Part shown: piece after piece, positions 22,520 to 33,739 of the stretch
Layout of the letters: each line of letters opens with the position of its first letter
How positions within the stretch are numbered: position 1 is the first letter of the stretch
NCBI GenBank assembly: GCA_031769625.1
Contig: JAUIMM010000126.1
Location: 9,740,501-9,804,500 of the forward strand
DNA length: 64,000 bases
Reading direction: 5' to 3'
Origin: Taudactylus pleione
Taxonomy: Eukaryota; Chordata; Amphibia; Anura; Myobatrachidae
Notes under the pieces: model-generated
The model's input: the letters and a program-made list of their open reading frames with translations, nothing else
The model's database searches: none
Told to the model about the DNA's origin: nothing
Position numbers and translations under genes: made by a program

Positions 22520-23998
22520 TCATACACCCCTTCAAGTTTGGTTACACAGGCAGTCAAGATTTGGAATACAGTATAGTCACTAAGCTACTGCACTTTCAGG
22601 GGATGGCCCCCATACTCTGCTCTAAAATACTAGGTCTATCTGAACTCTCCTCTCTTCAGTCAAGGGCAGTATGGGGTGACAAATGGGTGACCACACTAGG
22701 GCAATATTATGATAATGCTATATTAATATACTTTGCCCAGCTTAGCTCTTCCTCCCAATTTTTTTAGATATCTACAGATCCAGCATGCTTTGGCAGCATA
22801 ATTCTTAGACAGCCCCCATCCAATACAGGACACCCCACTCAAAATGTTTATTTCTTCCTTCGCTTTCTTAGAACTCTTTCCTGTCTATACTAATGTCCAT
22901 CTATCACTCGTCTAAAATCCTCTTCTACAAGTATGCTGAAAATCTAATGTGGGTCTACGAGTGGTGAGACCTGGACCAAGGCCATGAGGAATCTGTATAT
23001 ATCCTCTGCTTCTATTAGATTTAAAAAAATCCAGCTATCTTTATTACTTTAAATAAAACATATCTTATTCCTATGAGATCCCTGACATTTGGAGGTTGGG
23101 CTACTAATGTGTTTCCTACAGTAAATGTTGGGATTGCCAGTGCACCTTCTGGCACCATTTATGAGACTGTCCTCACGTTCATAAATTTTGAGTCCAGGTA
23201 CTCTGAGAAATCTCTTTTACTTGTATACCCCAATCCATTCTCACAGCTATGGCATGTTCCTTTGGGATTATAACTGAGGATGTACTTGATAAATATACTA
23301 GATAATACATTACTAATCTATGTACTGTATGCTTGCTAAAGTTTGTGTGGCTCACTCCTGGATGGCCACCTTAGGTTCTGAGTTTAATGCCTGGGTTTTC
23401 CTAGTTATCAGTGTGACTCATGAAAAATACCTCTACTGTGCAATTAGCTACGCTCAGTCCAAATGTTTTCATATCTGGCATAGGTGATAGCAATCTAATT
23501 TTGCTAAAAAAAATATGCCCATTGCTCTTTTTCTCTGCAGCTATCTCCCAATGGTAGCCCTTTGCTTGCTGTACTGCCTTGTTGTCCACGAGGGCAACAA
23601 TTACATTGCTTCTACCTCTGCTTCACAGGCTGCTGTGCTCCTGGGACTTTAGAGTTCTTCCTTTCGGCTTTCTTTTTATACAATGACACTAGTTTTGTAT
23701 TTTTACTGTATGTTAGGTATGTGTCCCCTGGTTGCTGTACACTGTTTCTCTTTATGCTCATTTACCTGAAAACTTATTTTGAGTGTACTTCCTAATATGG
23801 TATGCATCTGTTATGTACTATGCTTTAATAGACCTAATGATCCTTTGTACTACTGTATGTTTATTGAGCAACATGCCCTACAATAGTACTGTATGCTTTT
23901 TGATGCAACTTCACTGCTTTAGTTTTTCTTGTTTGTTACTATTACAGTTTTTGTCTTATACTGCTAAAAATCAATAAAAACTACTCAATTAAAATAAC
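22520..23998 (+). mobile_element. 5'-truncated L1/Tx1 tail with broken ORF2 C-terminus
   Basis: Scattered frames match the last part of a Tx1-type ORF2. The FFRYLQIQHAL block lies near 22758-22790, a Cys-rich CWDC...FWHHL segment near 23130, and LLAKVCVAHSWMATL near 23335. The copy ends in CAATAAAAACTACTC with AATAAA at 23973-23978, the usual Tx1 3' end. Frequent stops show it is old. The 5' break point is not clear. Confidence 0.65.
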
Positions 23999-24050
23999 AG
24001 AAACCAACAATGATATATTTTTTTAATACTGTAGTTACAGTATATTACAC

Positions 24051-24714
24051 TGTCACAGCGCCGCCGAATCCAGGTCCCTCTTGGACTCCGGGCTAGCGTC
24101 TGTTGCCCGTTGTTCTCCCTCTTCTCCTCTGGTGGCTGTGTGCAGGCGGCCACGGCGTCCATAGGAGCACCCACGCCGCTCTGCATAGGATTTAAGGGAC
24201 ATGCACACAATTTAGTGTAAACCACAGAAGGTGCCAAAATCAAGCCCTGCCTATTTAAGGAAGTCTTGGAGAGCATTCCTGTGCCAGAGTATAGGCTAAT
24301 TTACCATACTCCAGTGTTCCTGTGATATTCCATTAGCTGTTTCTGACCTTGACTTCGTTTGTGACCCTGATTTTGCCTGACCCTTTGTACTGCATCTGAT
24401 ATCTGGTTTTGACTTCGGCTATTCCCTGTGACCTGTTTACGCCTGCTCCCTGGTACCGTCTAGTCCGTTCGGTTCTGACCCGGCCTGTCGACTAAGCTAT
24501 ACGTCTCCACCATGGCATCCAGAGTTTACCAGCACCTGTATAAGGGAACCTATCCTGAAGGCCGCGACCTGTGTGTCGGACGCAGCCAAGTCCATATCTT
24601 CTTGCGAGGGTCCCTGGTGAATACCGCCGGCACATTATACTCCGTGCCTCAGCCATAGGTCTAGCCAACTCCCTAATACGGGCCGCATCCATAATCCATC
24701 CAGGAAGTGTGACA
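24051..24714 (+). mobile_element. Probable solo LTR
   Basis: The 664-bp block opens TGTCACAGCGCC and closes AGTGTGACA, so it has TG...CA ends with a short inverted TGTCAC/GTGACA. It contains CTATTTAAGG (near 24250) as a TATA-like box and a typical run of CCTGACC/TTGACTTCG text after it. The flanking pentamers TACAC and TATCC do not match well, so no clean duplication supports it. No coding is present. Confidence 0.5.
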
Positions 24715-24719
24715 TATCC

Positions 24720-25390
24720 TAATACAAGTAAATACAACAAAATAAAATTAACATTAATTAACAATTATATTATAGCAAAATAGAATTCTGAATATCAAAG
24801 TTTGCATATTGAAGTACAGTAAGCTAATAGTTTGTAATAAATTTAGCTACCTTGATTAATCAATGCCCTATTTAGAGTTTATATCCCCTACTGTATATAT
24901 CTCATTAGTTCTCCAGAAACCACATTAATCAGCAAAGACAGTGTACCACAGGAGGACAGAAACAATTCTATAAACTCAGAAATATTCTTATGCCCAAAAA
25001 AGGGGAAAAGCCCTCCTAAAATGCTGCACACCTTCAAATCCCATTTGTTGCTGATAATAATTCAGCTCAGATTAATTTATATTACTTTTATGCTATTCTG
25101 TGTTGTGTTGCTTTTTCTGATAAAATTGTAAATTTACCCAAGTGTTCTATCTTTTGTCAAGCTCACCACTACATAATACCATCATTTGGGGCATTACTTT
25201 TCAGGGTCAGGGCTGAAATTGCACAAATTTTGGTACCAGGCCCCCTCCCCCTTCAACTCCTATCTGTACATGCATCCTCCAGATCTCCTAGTGGCTGGCA
25301 ACAAAAGTATGTACAGATGAGTACATCAACTGGAATTCCCTTTATTATATAATGTAGTCATAGGGATAAATGTTCTGTATTTAAAACATG
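24720..25390. other. Unassigned AT-rich sequence
   Basis: I see no gene or delimited repeat. Near 25240 CCAGGCCCCCTCCCCC looks like a short scrap of an interspersed repeat. Confidence 0.3.
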
Positions 25391-25393
25391 AAA

Positions 25394-25887
25394 CTGGCAC
25401 ATTGATTAACATTGCAGACACCATGAACTGGAGCCATGGGTTTGAATTCAACCAGGTCACTATCTGGATGAAATTTGTATGCACTATCTGTGTTCACATC
25501 ATGTTTCTTCTCACAGACCATTAACAGTTCAATTGGCATTTGACAAAGGTTTCCCTAGTGCCACTAATGTGTGTGTCTGTGTGTGTTAGATAATTTTGGG
25601 GTCTATTTACTAAGCCTTGTATGGAGATAAAGTGAACAGAGATAAAGTCCCAACCAAATAGCTACTAACTGCAATGTCACATGCTGTGTTTGAAAAATGA
25701 CAGTTAGGAGCAGGTTGTTTGGGACTTTATCTCCATTCACTTTATCTCCATCCAAGGCTTAGTAAATAGACCCTTTAGCCTGCAAGCTCCAATTGGACAA
25801 TGATTTGAATGATTAAATATTCTCTCTACAGAAGTGCACGATACAGTATGTACACACTATATAAAGATTAAAATAATAATAATAATT
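25394..25887 (+). mobile_element. tRNA-derived SINE, split by a MITE
   Basis: A polymerase III A-box-like start (TGGCACATTGATTAACATTG) is followed by a B box GGGTTTGAATTC at 25438-25449, the spacing of a tRNA head. The body (CACTATCTGGATGAAATTTG ... TTGGCATTTGACAAAG ... GTGTGTGTCTGTGTG) and the tail (CTGCAAGCTCCAATTGG, TATATAAAGATTAAAA, (AAT)n) match the layout of common vertebrate tRNA-SINEs. The body is interrupted at 25598-25773 by a MITE. Confidence 0.75.
25598..25773. mobile_element. MITE inside the SINE, 3-bp duplication TTT
   Basis: Inverted termini GGGTCTATTTACTAAGCC / GGCTTAGTAAATAGACCC are flanked by TTT on both sides (25595-25597, 25774-25776). The interior repeats GGAGATAAAGTGAA in inverted form. 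The 3-bp duplication points to a Harbinger-type mobiliser but the terminal sequence differs from the CCTGATTC family. Confidence 0.75.
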
Positions 25888-25889
25888 GT

Positions 25890-26460
25890 ATGCATACTAA
25901 ATAATTGCATGCACGCTTTATGTTTACCATATGGATCAATGATCTCCATGATAATGGGCATTATAGCTGCATTGACCATCATGTGATATCAGCTGCACTC
26001 ACTGCAGGTAACATGCTTGGTTTTTAAATGTGAATGCGTTACTCCATTTTGTCACCCATGTTTTGCTACTGCTAACCCTGTAACAAGAACATTCAGTATG
26101 TACTAACCTTCCCAATTTATGGCTTTTTTTATTAAATGAATTAATCATGTTCCCTTGCTTCTCAGTCTGATTATTGTTCTGTGAAGGACATTATTTAAAT
26201 AACCTGCACACTTAGAACATCAGATACAGTAGCTCTGCAGATACTGAATTGGTTGAACTTGAGGTAAAAACACATTGTGTAAAATGTAAGAAAAAAACAG
26301 TGGAACAAAACTTTGCAATAGGTCCTTTTAGCATAGCCTTTCTATTGTAAATGTGCTTTATTTTTAAATGTCTAATTTTTCTTCTTTAAGTTACAGGTCA
26401 GTGAATATGAAATAGGAATATCATCAAATAGTGCTAGTCTCTTGGTCTACCTGCAAGACT
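25890..26460. other. Unassigned AT-rich sequence
   Basis: No supported feature. Confidence 0.3.
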
Positions 26461-26721
26461 CAATGGGGTATATTAACCAAAGTGAGAGTTTTTAGAAATT
26501 TAGTTGTTGCAGGGGTTGCAAAGAGAATTTCCAGCTCCAAGTAACAAACAGGTGCCTTCCCCCAAATTCCCATCATTGTCCCCACCCACACACCGCAAAA
26601 CCCCAACTGTCTCTCTCATCTCTGTCCCTTCTTCCTCACCCTTTTTTGTCTCTCTTAAACTCTGCCAATCTTCTATCTACACTTTATCTCTCTCCAAGCT
26701 TTAATAAATCTCCCCCATTGT
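26461..26721. repeat. MITE with CAATGGGG/CCCCCATTG ends
   Basis: Left end CAATGGGGTATATTAACC and right end TTTAATAAATCTCCCCCATTG form an imperfect inverted repeat. The right end recurs, reversed, near 38284 (GGGGGAGATTTAATAAAGC). The middle is pyrimidine-rich (CTCTCTC). Confidence 0.5.
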
Positions 26722-27076
26722 AAGCTCCATAGACAGGAATTGTCAACATACCACAGAAACTCTGATGATGGTGTGTCATATAAAATTACAACCAATTATA
26801 CTATTCTATACATTTATTTTGAGACAAAAATCACTATTTTGATAGTATTTTTTGTTTTGTCCATCCAGCAGAGGTCATTTGTAATTGCTGTCTATAAAAT
26901 GTTTACAGCCAATAAATCTCTGTAACACAAAAATATCTACAGTATAAAGGTCAATTTCAAATTGAATGCTATACAGTATATGTAAGTGTGTAAAGCACAT
27001 TGTTTAATGTAATGTAAAATATATAGCAATATTTAATAGTCCATTTGCTATTGAGATACTTGTCGTACGGTCTAAC
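26722..27076. other. Unassigned sequence
   Basis: Nothing recognised before the next MITE. Confidence 0.3.
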
Positions 27077-27084
27077 ATTTAGAA

Positions 27085-27269
27085 CAGTTATTCCCAACCT
27101 CGGTCCTCAAGGCACACTAACAGTCCTGGTTTTGGTGATATCCAGGCTTGAGCACAGATGGTTAAATCAAAATAACTGAGGTACTAATTAAGTCACCTGT
27201 GCTCCAGTATGGCTATCCTCAAAACCTGGACTGTTAGTGTGCCTTGAGGACCGAGGTTGGGAACCCCTG
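27085..27269. mobile_element. Palindromic hAT MITE with perfect 8-bp duplication
   Basis: Ends CAGTTATTCCCAACCTCGG and, on the complement, CAGGGGTTCCCAACCTCGG, flanked by ATTTAGAA at 27077-27084 and 27270-27277. It belongs to the same family as the near-palindrome at 20773-20957 (CGGTCCTCAAGGC next to each end). Confidence 0.9.
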
Positions 27270-27754
27270 ATTTAGAAGAACATACAGTAATTTAGATAAA
27301 TATTTAAGTATTTGGTTTGTTTTAAATAGGGATGTGCGCCAGACCATTTTTGCTGGATTTGGATTTGGCTCTGATTGATCGTATGGCTTTGGATTTGGAT
27401 TTGCCAAACCTGCCGTGACTGCCTTTGGATTTGGATTTTTTTTACAAAAATTGTCAAAATAAGCTAAAATCACATAATTTGGGCTTTTTTTTGTTCATAG
27501 AGTATTATTAAAATCAATAGCATTAATTTCCAGTCAATTTAGAGTTTAGACCACCACATAGCTTACAATATTGTTTTCACCATTATTGGCCAAAGGCTGC
27601 AGTGAGCTGGCTGGTTACTAAGCGACAGAGCAGCGGCACAGACACCACAGTTTTAAGCACATCTATGAAACATTGCCACACAGCAGTGGCAGAAATGAAA
27701 GGTAGTGCAAGATGGAATTGTCCTTGGGCCCTCCCACCCACCCAGTGGAGTACA

Positions 27755-28630
27755 GCCAGCAGAGTCACAGAGTTTGTATACACAGTGGGCTATGGCCCAA
27801 GGAGTCACAGTACATGTATAAACATTGTGTTACGGCCAGCAGAGTCACAGCACTTGTTTACACAGTGGGCTATGGCCCAAGGAGTCACAGTGCTTGTATA
27901 CACAGTGGGCTGTGGCCTGCAGAGTCACAGTACTTGTTTACACAGTGGGATAAGGCCCAAGAAGTCACAGTGCTTGTATACACAGAGGGATAAGGCCCAA
28001 GGAGTCATGGTGCTTGTATAAACACAGGGATAAGGCCCAATGAGTCATGGTGCTTGTATACACACAGGGATAAGGCCCAAGGAGTCATGGTGCTTGTATA
28101 CACAGAGCAATAGGGCCTAAGGAGTTACGGTGCTTTTATACACAGAGGGCTACTGCCCAAGAAGTCACGCTGCTTATACACACAGAGGACTATTGCTCAA
28201 GGAGTCATGTTGCTTATACACACAGAGGGCTATTGCTCAATGAGTCACAGTGCTTATACATACAGATGGCTATTGCCCATGGTACTTAAACACACAGAGG
28301 GCTATTGCCCAAAGAGTTACGGTGCTTTTAATTTATACACAGATGGCTACTGCCCAAGGAGTCAAGGTTCTTTTATACACAGTGGGCTAAGGCTCAAGGT
28401 TATGGTGCTTGTATACACAGATGACTACTGCCCAAGGTGTCATGGTGCTTGTATACACAGAGGGCTAAGGCCCAAGAAGTCACGGTGCTTTTATACACAG
28501 AGGGCTACAGCCCAAGGAGTGACAGTGCTTTTATACACAGAGGGCTAAGGCCCAAGGAATCACGGTGCTTTCATACACAGAGGGCTAAGGCCCAATGTGT
28601 CATGGTGCCTGCATACACAGTGGGGTACAG
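27755..28630. repeat. 40-bp minisatellite, about 21 copies
   Basis: The unit is close to CACAGAGGGCTAAGGCCCAA followed by GGAGTCACGGTGCTTTTATA. Copies differ by point changes and small indels, and the 5' copies are more alike than the middle ones. GGGCT(A)nGGCCC inside each unit can form a small hairpin. Confidence 0.9.
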
Positions 28631-28707
28631 CAACAAAAAATAAGGTTTTTTTTTTAAAACTTTTAACTTTCTTGAAAGTTTTGTTTACTTATTTAAACTC
28701 TTTTTTT

Positions 28708-29955
28708 GTACACACAGCCACTTGTGAGTCTCGACACTTTAATCAGCAGAGTATAGCACAGCATACATCAGTGTGCAGTGTGCCCTCTATACACAGTCAC
28801 TTTGCCAGCACAGCCACTTGTAAGTCTGGACACAGGGCCTGATTCAGACCCATTTGCTATCTGCGTACGCTCGCTGGATGCGTATGCAAATTTGTCAAAA
28901 TGATGCCACAGGAAGCGATCGCTCACCAAGGCATAAGCACGCCCACCATTTCTTAGCGGGCGGCCACTTTGTGTATGTGTACGCCCAATCGCACAGGCAG
29001 AGCCACCCACCAGCACCACGTCATCTCCAGGAAGTGTATTAAAACATTGGTACATCGAGCACCATCGGATGTGAACGCAGTGCTTGAGGTAGCTTTACCC
29101 TACCGCAAGCATTGCGAGGAAATCAGTGTAAAAAAAGACACGTGTACTGTGACGCTGCCTGTTAATTATGCACGCCACTAAAACGGCATTGAAACATTCA
29201 GGCACACCTGCGTTCGCATCTCCAACCCCCCATTATTAGTGTCCTGCCCCTGTAACCACCCACAAACGGCCTCTCCTGTCACTCATTACCCTGGGCTGCC
29301 TTTCCTGGGTGAGCGAGAGGGATGCGATCGCAGTGTGTAGTTTGCACACGCGCAGAATGAAACGTGCGCAATGCGCGTATGCAGAGCATCGGGCCGCTTG
29401 CGAAAGCACAGCACAAGCGAGCGGCTCTGAATCAGGCCCACAGTCACTTTAATCAACAGAGTGTAGCGCAGCATACATTAGCGTGCAGTGTGCCCCCTAT
29501 ACAGTCACTTTACCAGCACAGCTACTTGTGAGTCTCTGGACACAGCCACTTAATCAGCAGAGTATAGCGCAGTATACATTAGCGTGCAGTGTGCCTCCTT
29601 ACACAGTCACTTTGCCAGCACAGCCACTTGTGAGTCTCTGGACACATCGACTTAATCAGCAGAGTATAGCGCAGTATACATTAGCGTGTGGTGTGCCCCC
29701 TATACAGTCACTTTACCAGCACAACCACTTGTGAGTCTCTGGACACAGCCACTTAATCAGCAGAATATAGCGCAGCATACATCAGCATGCAGTGTGCCCC
29801 CTTACACAATCACTTTGCCAGCACAGCCACTTGTGAGTCTCTGGACACAGCCACTTAATCAGCAGAGTATAGCGCAGCACACATCAGCATGCAGTGTGCC
29901 CCCTTACACAATCACTTTGCCAGCACAGCCACTTGTGAGTCCCTGTACACAGCCA
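28708..29955. repeat. ~102-bp minisatellite, about six copies, split by a MITE
   Basis: The unit includes CACAGCCACTTAATCAGCAG, AGCGCAGTATACATTAGCGT and CACTTTGCCAGCACAGCCAC. Since 102 is a multiple of three, one plus frame stays open over several units, which is an artefact and not a gene. The second unit is interrupted at 28835-29439. Confidence 0.85.
28835..29439. mobile_element. Harbinger-type MITE, 605 bp, inside the 102-bp array
   Basis: Termini GGGCCTGATTCAGA and TCTGAATCAGGCCC flanked by ACA on both sides (28832-28834, 29440-29442). The interior is CpG-rich with ACGCTCGCTGG, GATCGC and GAGCGGC blocks, like the subterminal parts of the coding Harbinger at 14478. Confidence 0.9.
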
Positions 29956-30273
29956 GCTATCAGCAGAGCAGTACGGAGCGTGGGAGCGAAATGGCGCCGA
30001 GTCCCGGTCTCGTCGCCTTATTTAGACGCAAAGTCTCGCGAGAATCCGACGTCAGAAGGATGACTTTCTGCCTCGCAGTGGGATCCGAGTCAGATGGGGA
30101 CACCTGAGCCACGGCTCGTGTGTACTCGGATCCCTGCTGTTCGGAGCGGTTCGGATTCCACAGAATCCATGTATTGATTTATTTTTAAAACTTTGTTTAT
30201 TGTATGATCTCATCACAGAAGCATCATTTTTTTTAAGTATATATTGGATAAGGTAAAGACTTGACTTTATTTC

Positions 30274-31077
30274 ACCATGCGAAAAGTTTCCTCCGTATTC
30301 AATTCTGGAGACTTTTCGCCAGTGTGGAAACTCAATGTATTGGAACCTGCAAAAAAGTTTCACCTATGAATAGGTGAATAGGTGTTGAAAAAAAGTGCAG
30401 AATTGGGGTTTTGGGGGGCAAACCTTGGAAAACAACCCCTGCACCCTTGGGACAGTCCCCCAATGGTAAACTGCATCCAAAAAAGTTTAAAAAATACCTT
30501 AGAACACCCCAAAAAAGTATTTTCATTTTGGAGGCGAAAAAGTCGCAAAACAAAAAACTAGCGAAATAGACTCCAGGGGGTTCCCCAAGTATGCCCCAGG
30601 TGTTTTTAAGTTTGCAGATGGTTTCGGCAGGTGGATTTTTAAGTTTTTTTTAAAAGTACACATTAGCAATTTTAAAATATGCTAGCACCCATTTACATAT
30701 GCCCCAAATATGGTGGGAAAACTTATTTTCATCAAAAAAACTGCTAAATGCTATGCTTCACCACTTATGTAAAGACTCTAAATAGCAGCTATTGAGATCA
30801 TTTAAGGACCTCAAATACCTTCAGCAGGCCTCTTTGGGAGTATCTAGAGTGATCCCCAATGTCAGTGCATCTTTTGGGGGGGTTTCAGGCATATTTCCCC
30901 AAATCTGACAGTACTTTTTGCATTTTACAGTTTCGCCAGATTCCATTTTCGCAGATTTGTGATTGAATGCGGGGATGCGCGCAATACTTTTTCGCATTGA
31001 AAACCAGCAATGTTGCTGAAAAGTCTGGAATGCGAAAATTACGGGACTTTTCGCATGGAATTGGATATGCCCCTTGG
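30274..31077. repeat. MITE-like repeat with long imperfect inverted ends (GCGAAAAGT family)
   Basis: The left part reads CCATGCGAAAAGTTTCCTCC; the right end, complemented, reads CCATGCGAAAAGTCCCGTAATT. Further GACTTTTCGC/GCGAAAA pairs lie inside each arm. No target duplication was identified. Confidence 0.55.
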
Positions 31078-31079
31078 TC

Positions 31080-32640
31080 CAGCTCAGGACTGTAATGATA
31101 TATACTGCTTAATTTGTAAAATTTAAAAATAAATAAAATCGGATAATAAAAAGTGCAACTTAAAAAAGTATGACATGCTTAGGGCATAAAAAACAAATTT
31201 AAATTTAGAATAGTACTGTATGGGTGAAAGTTAATGGAGTACAGTTTTTTTGGTGATTTTTTTGAGTTACAAACCAACAGATGATTTTAAAACAAAATTA
31301 GAAATTCAATACAAAATGTTTCTTGTACAAATTCACAAATTGCCAGCAAACACGCAAAACAATAGAGGTGTCTCTGACAAAAGAGATGACTCAAATAGCT
31401 TAGTGTGTGTGCTAAGTTGGCTACCAGAATGCTGCTGACAATGTAGACCACAGCTAATTATGAGAAAACAGCAATGTAAAGAGATCACAAGCAGGTGCAC
31501 TGTGCTAATTAGATCAGACATTAATGTGTCCTGTTTGTGAGCTCTCTCTGCACTGAAGGTTACACATCCTTTGGTAGGTAGTCTGAATGTATTGCATTAC
31601 TTTTTCAAGCATGCATGGTTTGTCTGTAAGGTGAATTAGGGACTGTAAAGTATATGAATGGAGTTGAAAGCTTGGTGAAATTGGGCCAGATAGTCTACAA
31701 AATTGTATGCAGAAATATTAAATTAAACAATACTTACACATACTGCAGATTGTACTGTAATTCACCATACAATTCAACAGCCATGCAGCATCTATTTATA
31801 TACAAACTGAAATCAGGGGCAGAACTATTGCCCACAATATATTGATCCCACTTAGGGACGTAAATATGTACCCTGAGTGTACCGTTACGGCCGCCCAATA
31901 CATGGCACCTTTTTCCGGCACCTGTGAAGTTACCATAACCATATACTAGTGGAGGGGTCTGTGTCAGACCATCAGATGCTGCGTACATCTATCTATAGCC
32001 TGTGTCCGCTCATTGATATCGCTGCTCCTCAGCAGCTTTTCATGCCAGTGTGACTCTGGACCACACCTCAACCACAACTTCCCATCCCACTCCTTCCTGG
32101 TGGCAGCTCTAGCCACGGACCTGTGCGGTGGTCCCGAGCATAGGTGCGGCTGCAGATCTTCCAGGAGCTGGATGTCAAACAAGGATGCACCAGATGGAGC
32201 TGCAGGTAAGATGGCACTGACTGAAAGATCAAATTTTAATATAGTTCGCTGCCAATGATTGGCAAATTGCAGCAAGTTTGAACTACCAAAATAGCCACCA
32301 AAATCGCACTCCCTATGGGCCCAAAATAAATGGTAGAACTGTGTTACTTAGTGTTCCTGCACAAATTACACCCTTTACCTTTCACTTTTATTCTACCTAC
32401 AACTTTTGGCTATTGTCAGCATAGCATCAGGGTGAGGGAGACCATATGCTACAGGTAGGGATCGGAAAATGAATTATTGTGTTTTGTCACCAACAGAACA
32501 CCTACTCTGCTACTCATTATGCTTAGTGACACCATTGCAGAGATTTAGATTTTGCAACCATGTTGCTATAGTTAACATAAATCTTCCTGAATCAGTAATG
32601 CTGTCTGCTGCCTCCAGTGGTGATATTTAAGAACTTTCTT
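31080..32640. other. Unassigned, with a GC-richer segment near 31850-32260
   Basis: Mostly AT-rich. The segment 31850-32260 is GC-richer and contains an ATG in good context near 32170 followed 34 bases on by CAG|GTAAGA, which looks like a splice donor. That could be a first exon of a host gene or part of a repeat. There is nothing else to support either. Confidence 0.3.
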
Positions 32641-33290
32641 AACTGTACTATTTCTGTCCTTCTGTCTAGGGATGCACATCGGAAGCCCACCATCATATGA
32701 TGGCAGTGCTTCCACCATCGCTTCAAAAGCATTCAATGGTAAAAAATATTCATAGGAATAGTAAAGGGGCGGGGTTGGGGGAGGGGTTCGGACACGAAGG
32801 CAGGCAGAGCTGACTGAGGATGAGGAGGAGAATGCCATGCTGCTGCTGCTGTGGGCACTTAAAGCAACAATAAACTGAAGTCTAAAAACATTATTAAATA
32901 AATATACTTATAACACACAGAAAAGGAACCTCTTACAGCATCAGTAGAGAAATCACTCCCCATCTCTGCTGGTATAAACATTGTTAGCTGTCACTCTGTG
33001 TGTCTATGAGTGACTGCTGCTGTTGTGCCAGGGCGATATACTTCTGTCTTTCTATTCAAATCCACAGTTTACAAGCCAAGATCGTGAAATTTTACATACG
33101 AGCGTATTAAAACATGGCCGAGGCAAGTAAAAGAATGTGTAATTGAAATTAATTACTGTTCATTTTTAATTAATTAAAAACCTCAATTTTTGCTGTATGC
33201 TCATTGTGGGGCCTCATGGTATATGGGTAGGGCCTCGGAGCGAGCCTTTTGTGTTGTCATGATCTTAATGTTTATTATCAAAGAGAGCTT
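32641..33290. other. Unassigned, with a possible hAT-like end at 32668
   Basis: TAGGGATGCACATCGG near 32668 resembles the TAGGGATGTGC hAT end, but no right end was found. The rest, up to the Helitron coding remnant, shows no recognised feature. Confidence 0.3.
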
Positions 33291-33334
33291 TAGCAGGCTT
33301 TCCCAGGATTCGCAGCTGTCTGACTATACCAAAT

Positions 33335-33734
33335 TATGCAACAACATTGACTTCTTTCTTCGAACTGTGTCAAAATGAGGACTTTGCAAGTACTTTGCTG
33401 TACTGTGAGCTGCCAAAATATTACACATGGAATGCTTCTCGAAAAGTTTTTATGCGCAGAAAACAGGGAGTCGCTGTAGATGGTCATCCTGGTATCAGAG
33501 CAACAGAAGCTCTTGGCCGTATTTATACTGTACATCCGACAAATTTTGAATGCTTCTATCTCCGAAGTTTGCTTGACACCGTTATAGGTCCTGCTTCCTT
33601 CGAAGACCTTAGGACTGCTGATGGGGAATTTTGGCACACTTTTTCATGAGGCCTGCCTAAGGAGAGGTTTGTTGGAGGGTGATGTGTAAACAAACATTCT
33701 TAAAATCCCGGGCAATGCCGAGTACTCCAGCTAG
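33335..33734 (+). mobile_element. Helitron remnant with helicase fragment and 3' terminus
   Basis: A coding piece of about 105 codons (33335-33649) reads TSFFELCQNEDFASTLL, PKYYTWNASRKVFMRRKQG, LGRIYTVHP, FECFYLRSLLDTV and PASFEDLRT. This is the stretch of vertebrate Helitron Rep-helicase proteins between the Rep and helicase parts. A stop follows. The element then jumps to the Helitron 3' end: CCCGGGCAATGCCGAG (near-perfect hairpin, 33707-33722), then CAGCTAG at 33728-33734, with T next. Helitrons end in CTRR, insert before T and make no duplication. The 5' end was not identified. Most of the protein has been deleted. Confidence 0.85.
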
Positions 33735-33739
33735 TAGGT

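Larger units (their letters stand above)
27327..30175 (-). mobile_element. Internally rearranged hAT-family element full of minisatellites
   Basis: The left end TAGGGATGTGCGCC has the YARNG hAT start of this window's TAGRG family. The right end, read on the complement, matches the 5' region of the copy at 61940: GAATCCGAAC, then GGATCCGAG, a CGAGGCA-AA-GTCATC block, TCTCGCGAG, a TAAATAAGG box and GGCGCCATTT. So it runs on the minus strand. In place of transposase it holds a 40-bp array (27755-28630) and a ~102-bp array (28708-29955). The 5' terminus at 30175 lacks the last bases of the repeat. Confidence 0.7.

Noticed and set aside
27755..28630. CRISPR-like array of regular repeats
   Set aside because: Units are contiguous 40-mers with no unique spacers, in a eukaryotic transposon; it is a minisatellite.
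27602..28643. Several overlapping frames of 68-139 aa
   Set aside because: All lie in the 40-bp minisatellite; three frames are open because the unit lacks stops.
29483..30063. Long repetitive open frames with Thr/Leu/Pro periods over the 102-bp array
   Set aside because: The repeat unit is a multiple of three, so an open frame is maintained without selection; no domain and no start context.
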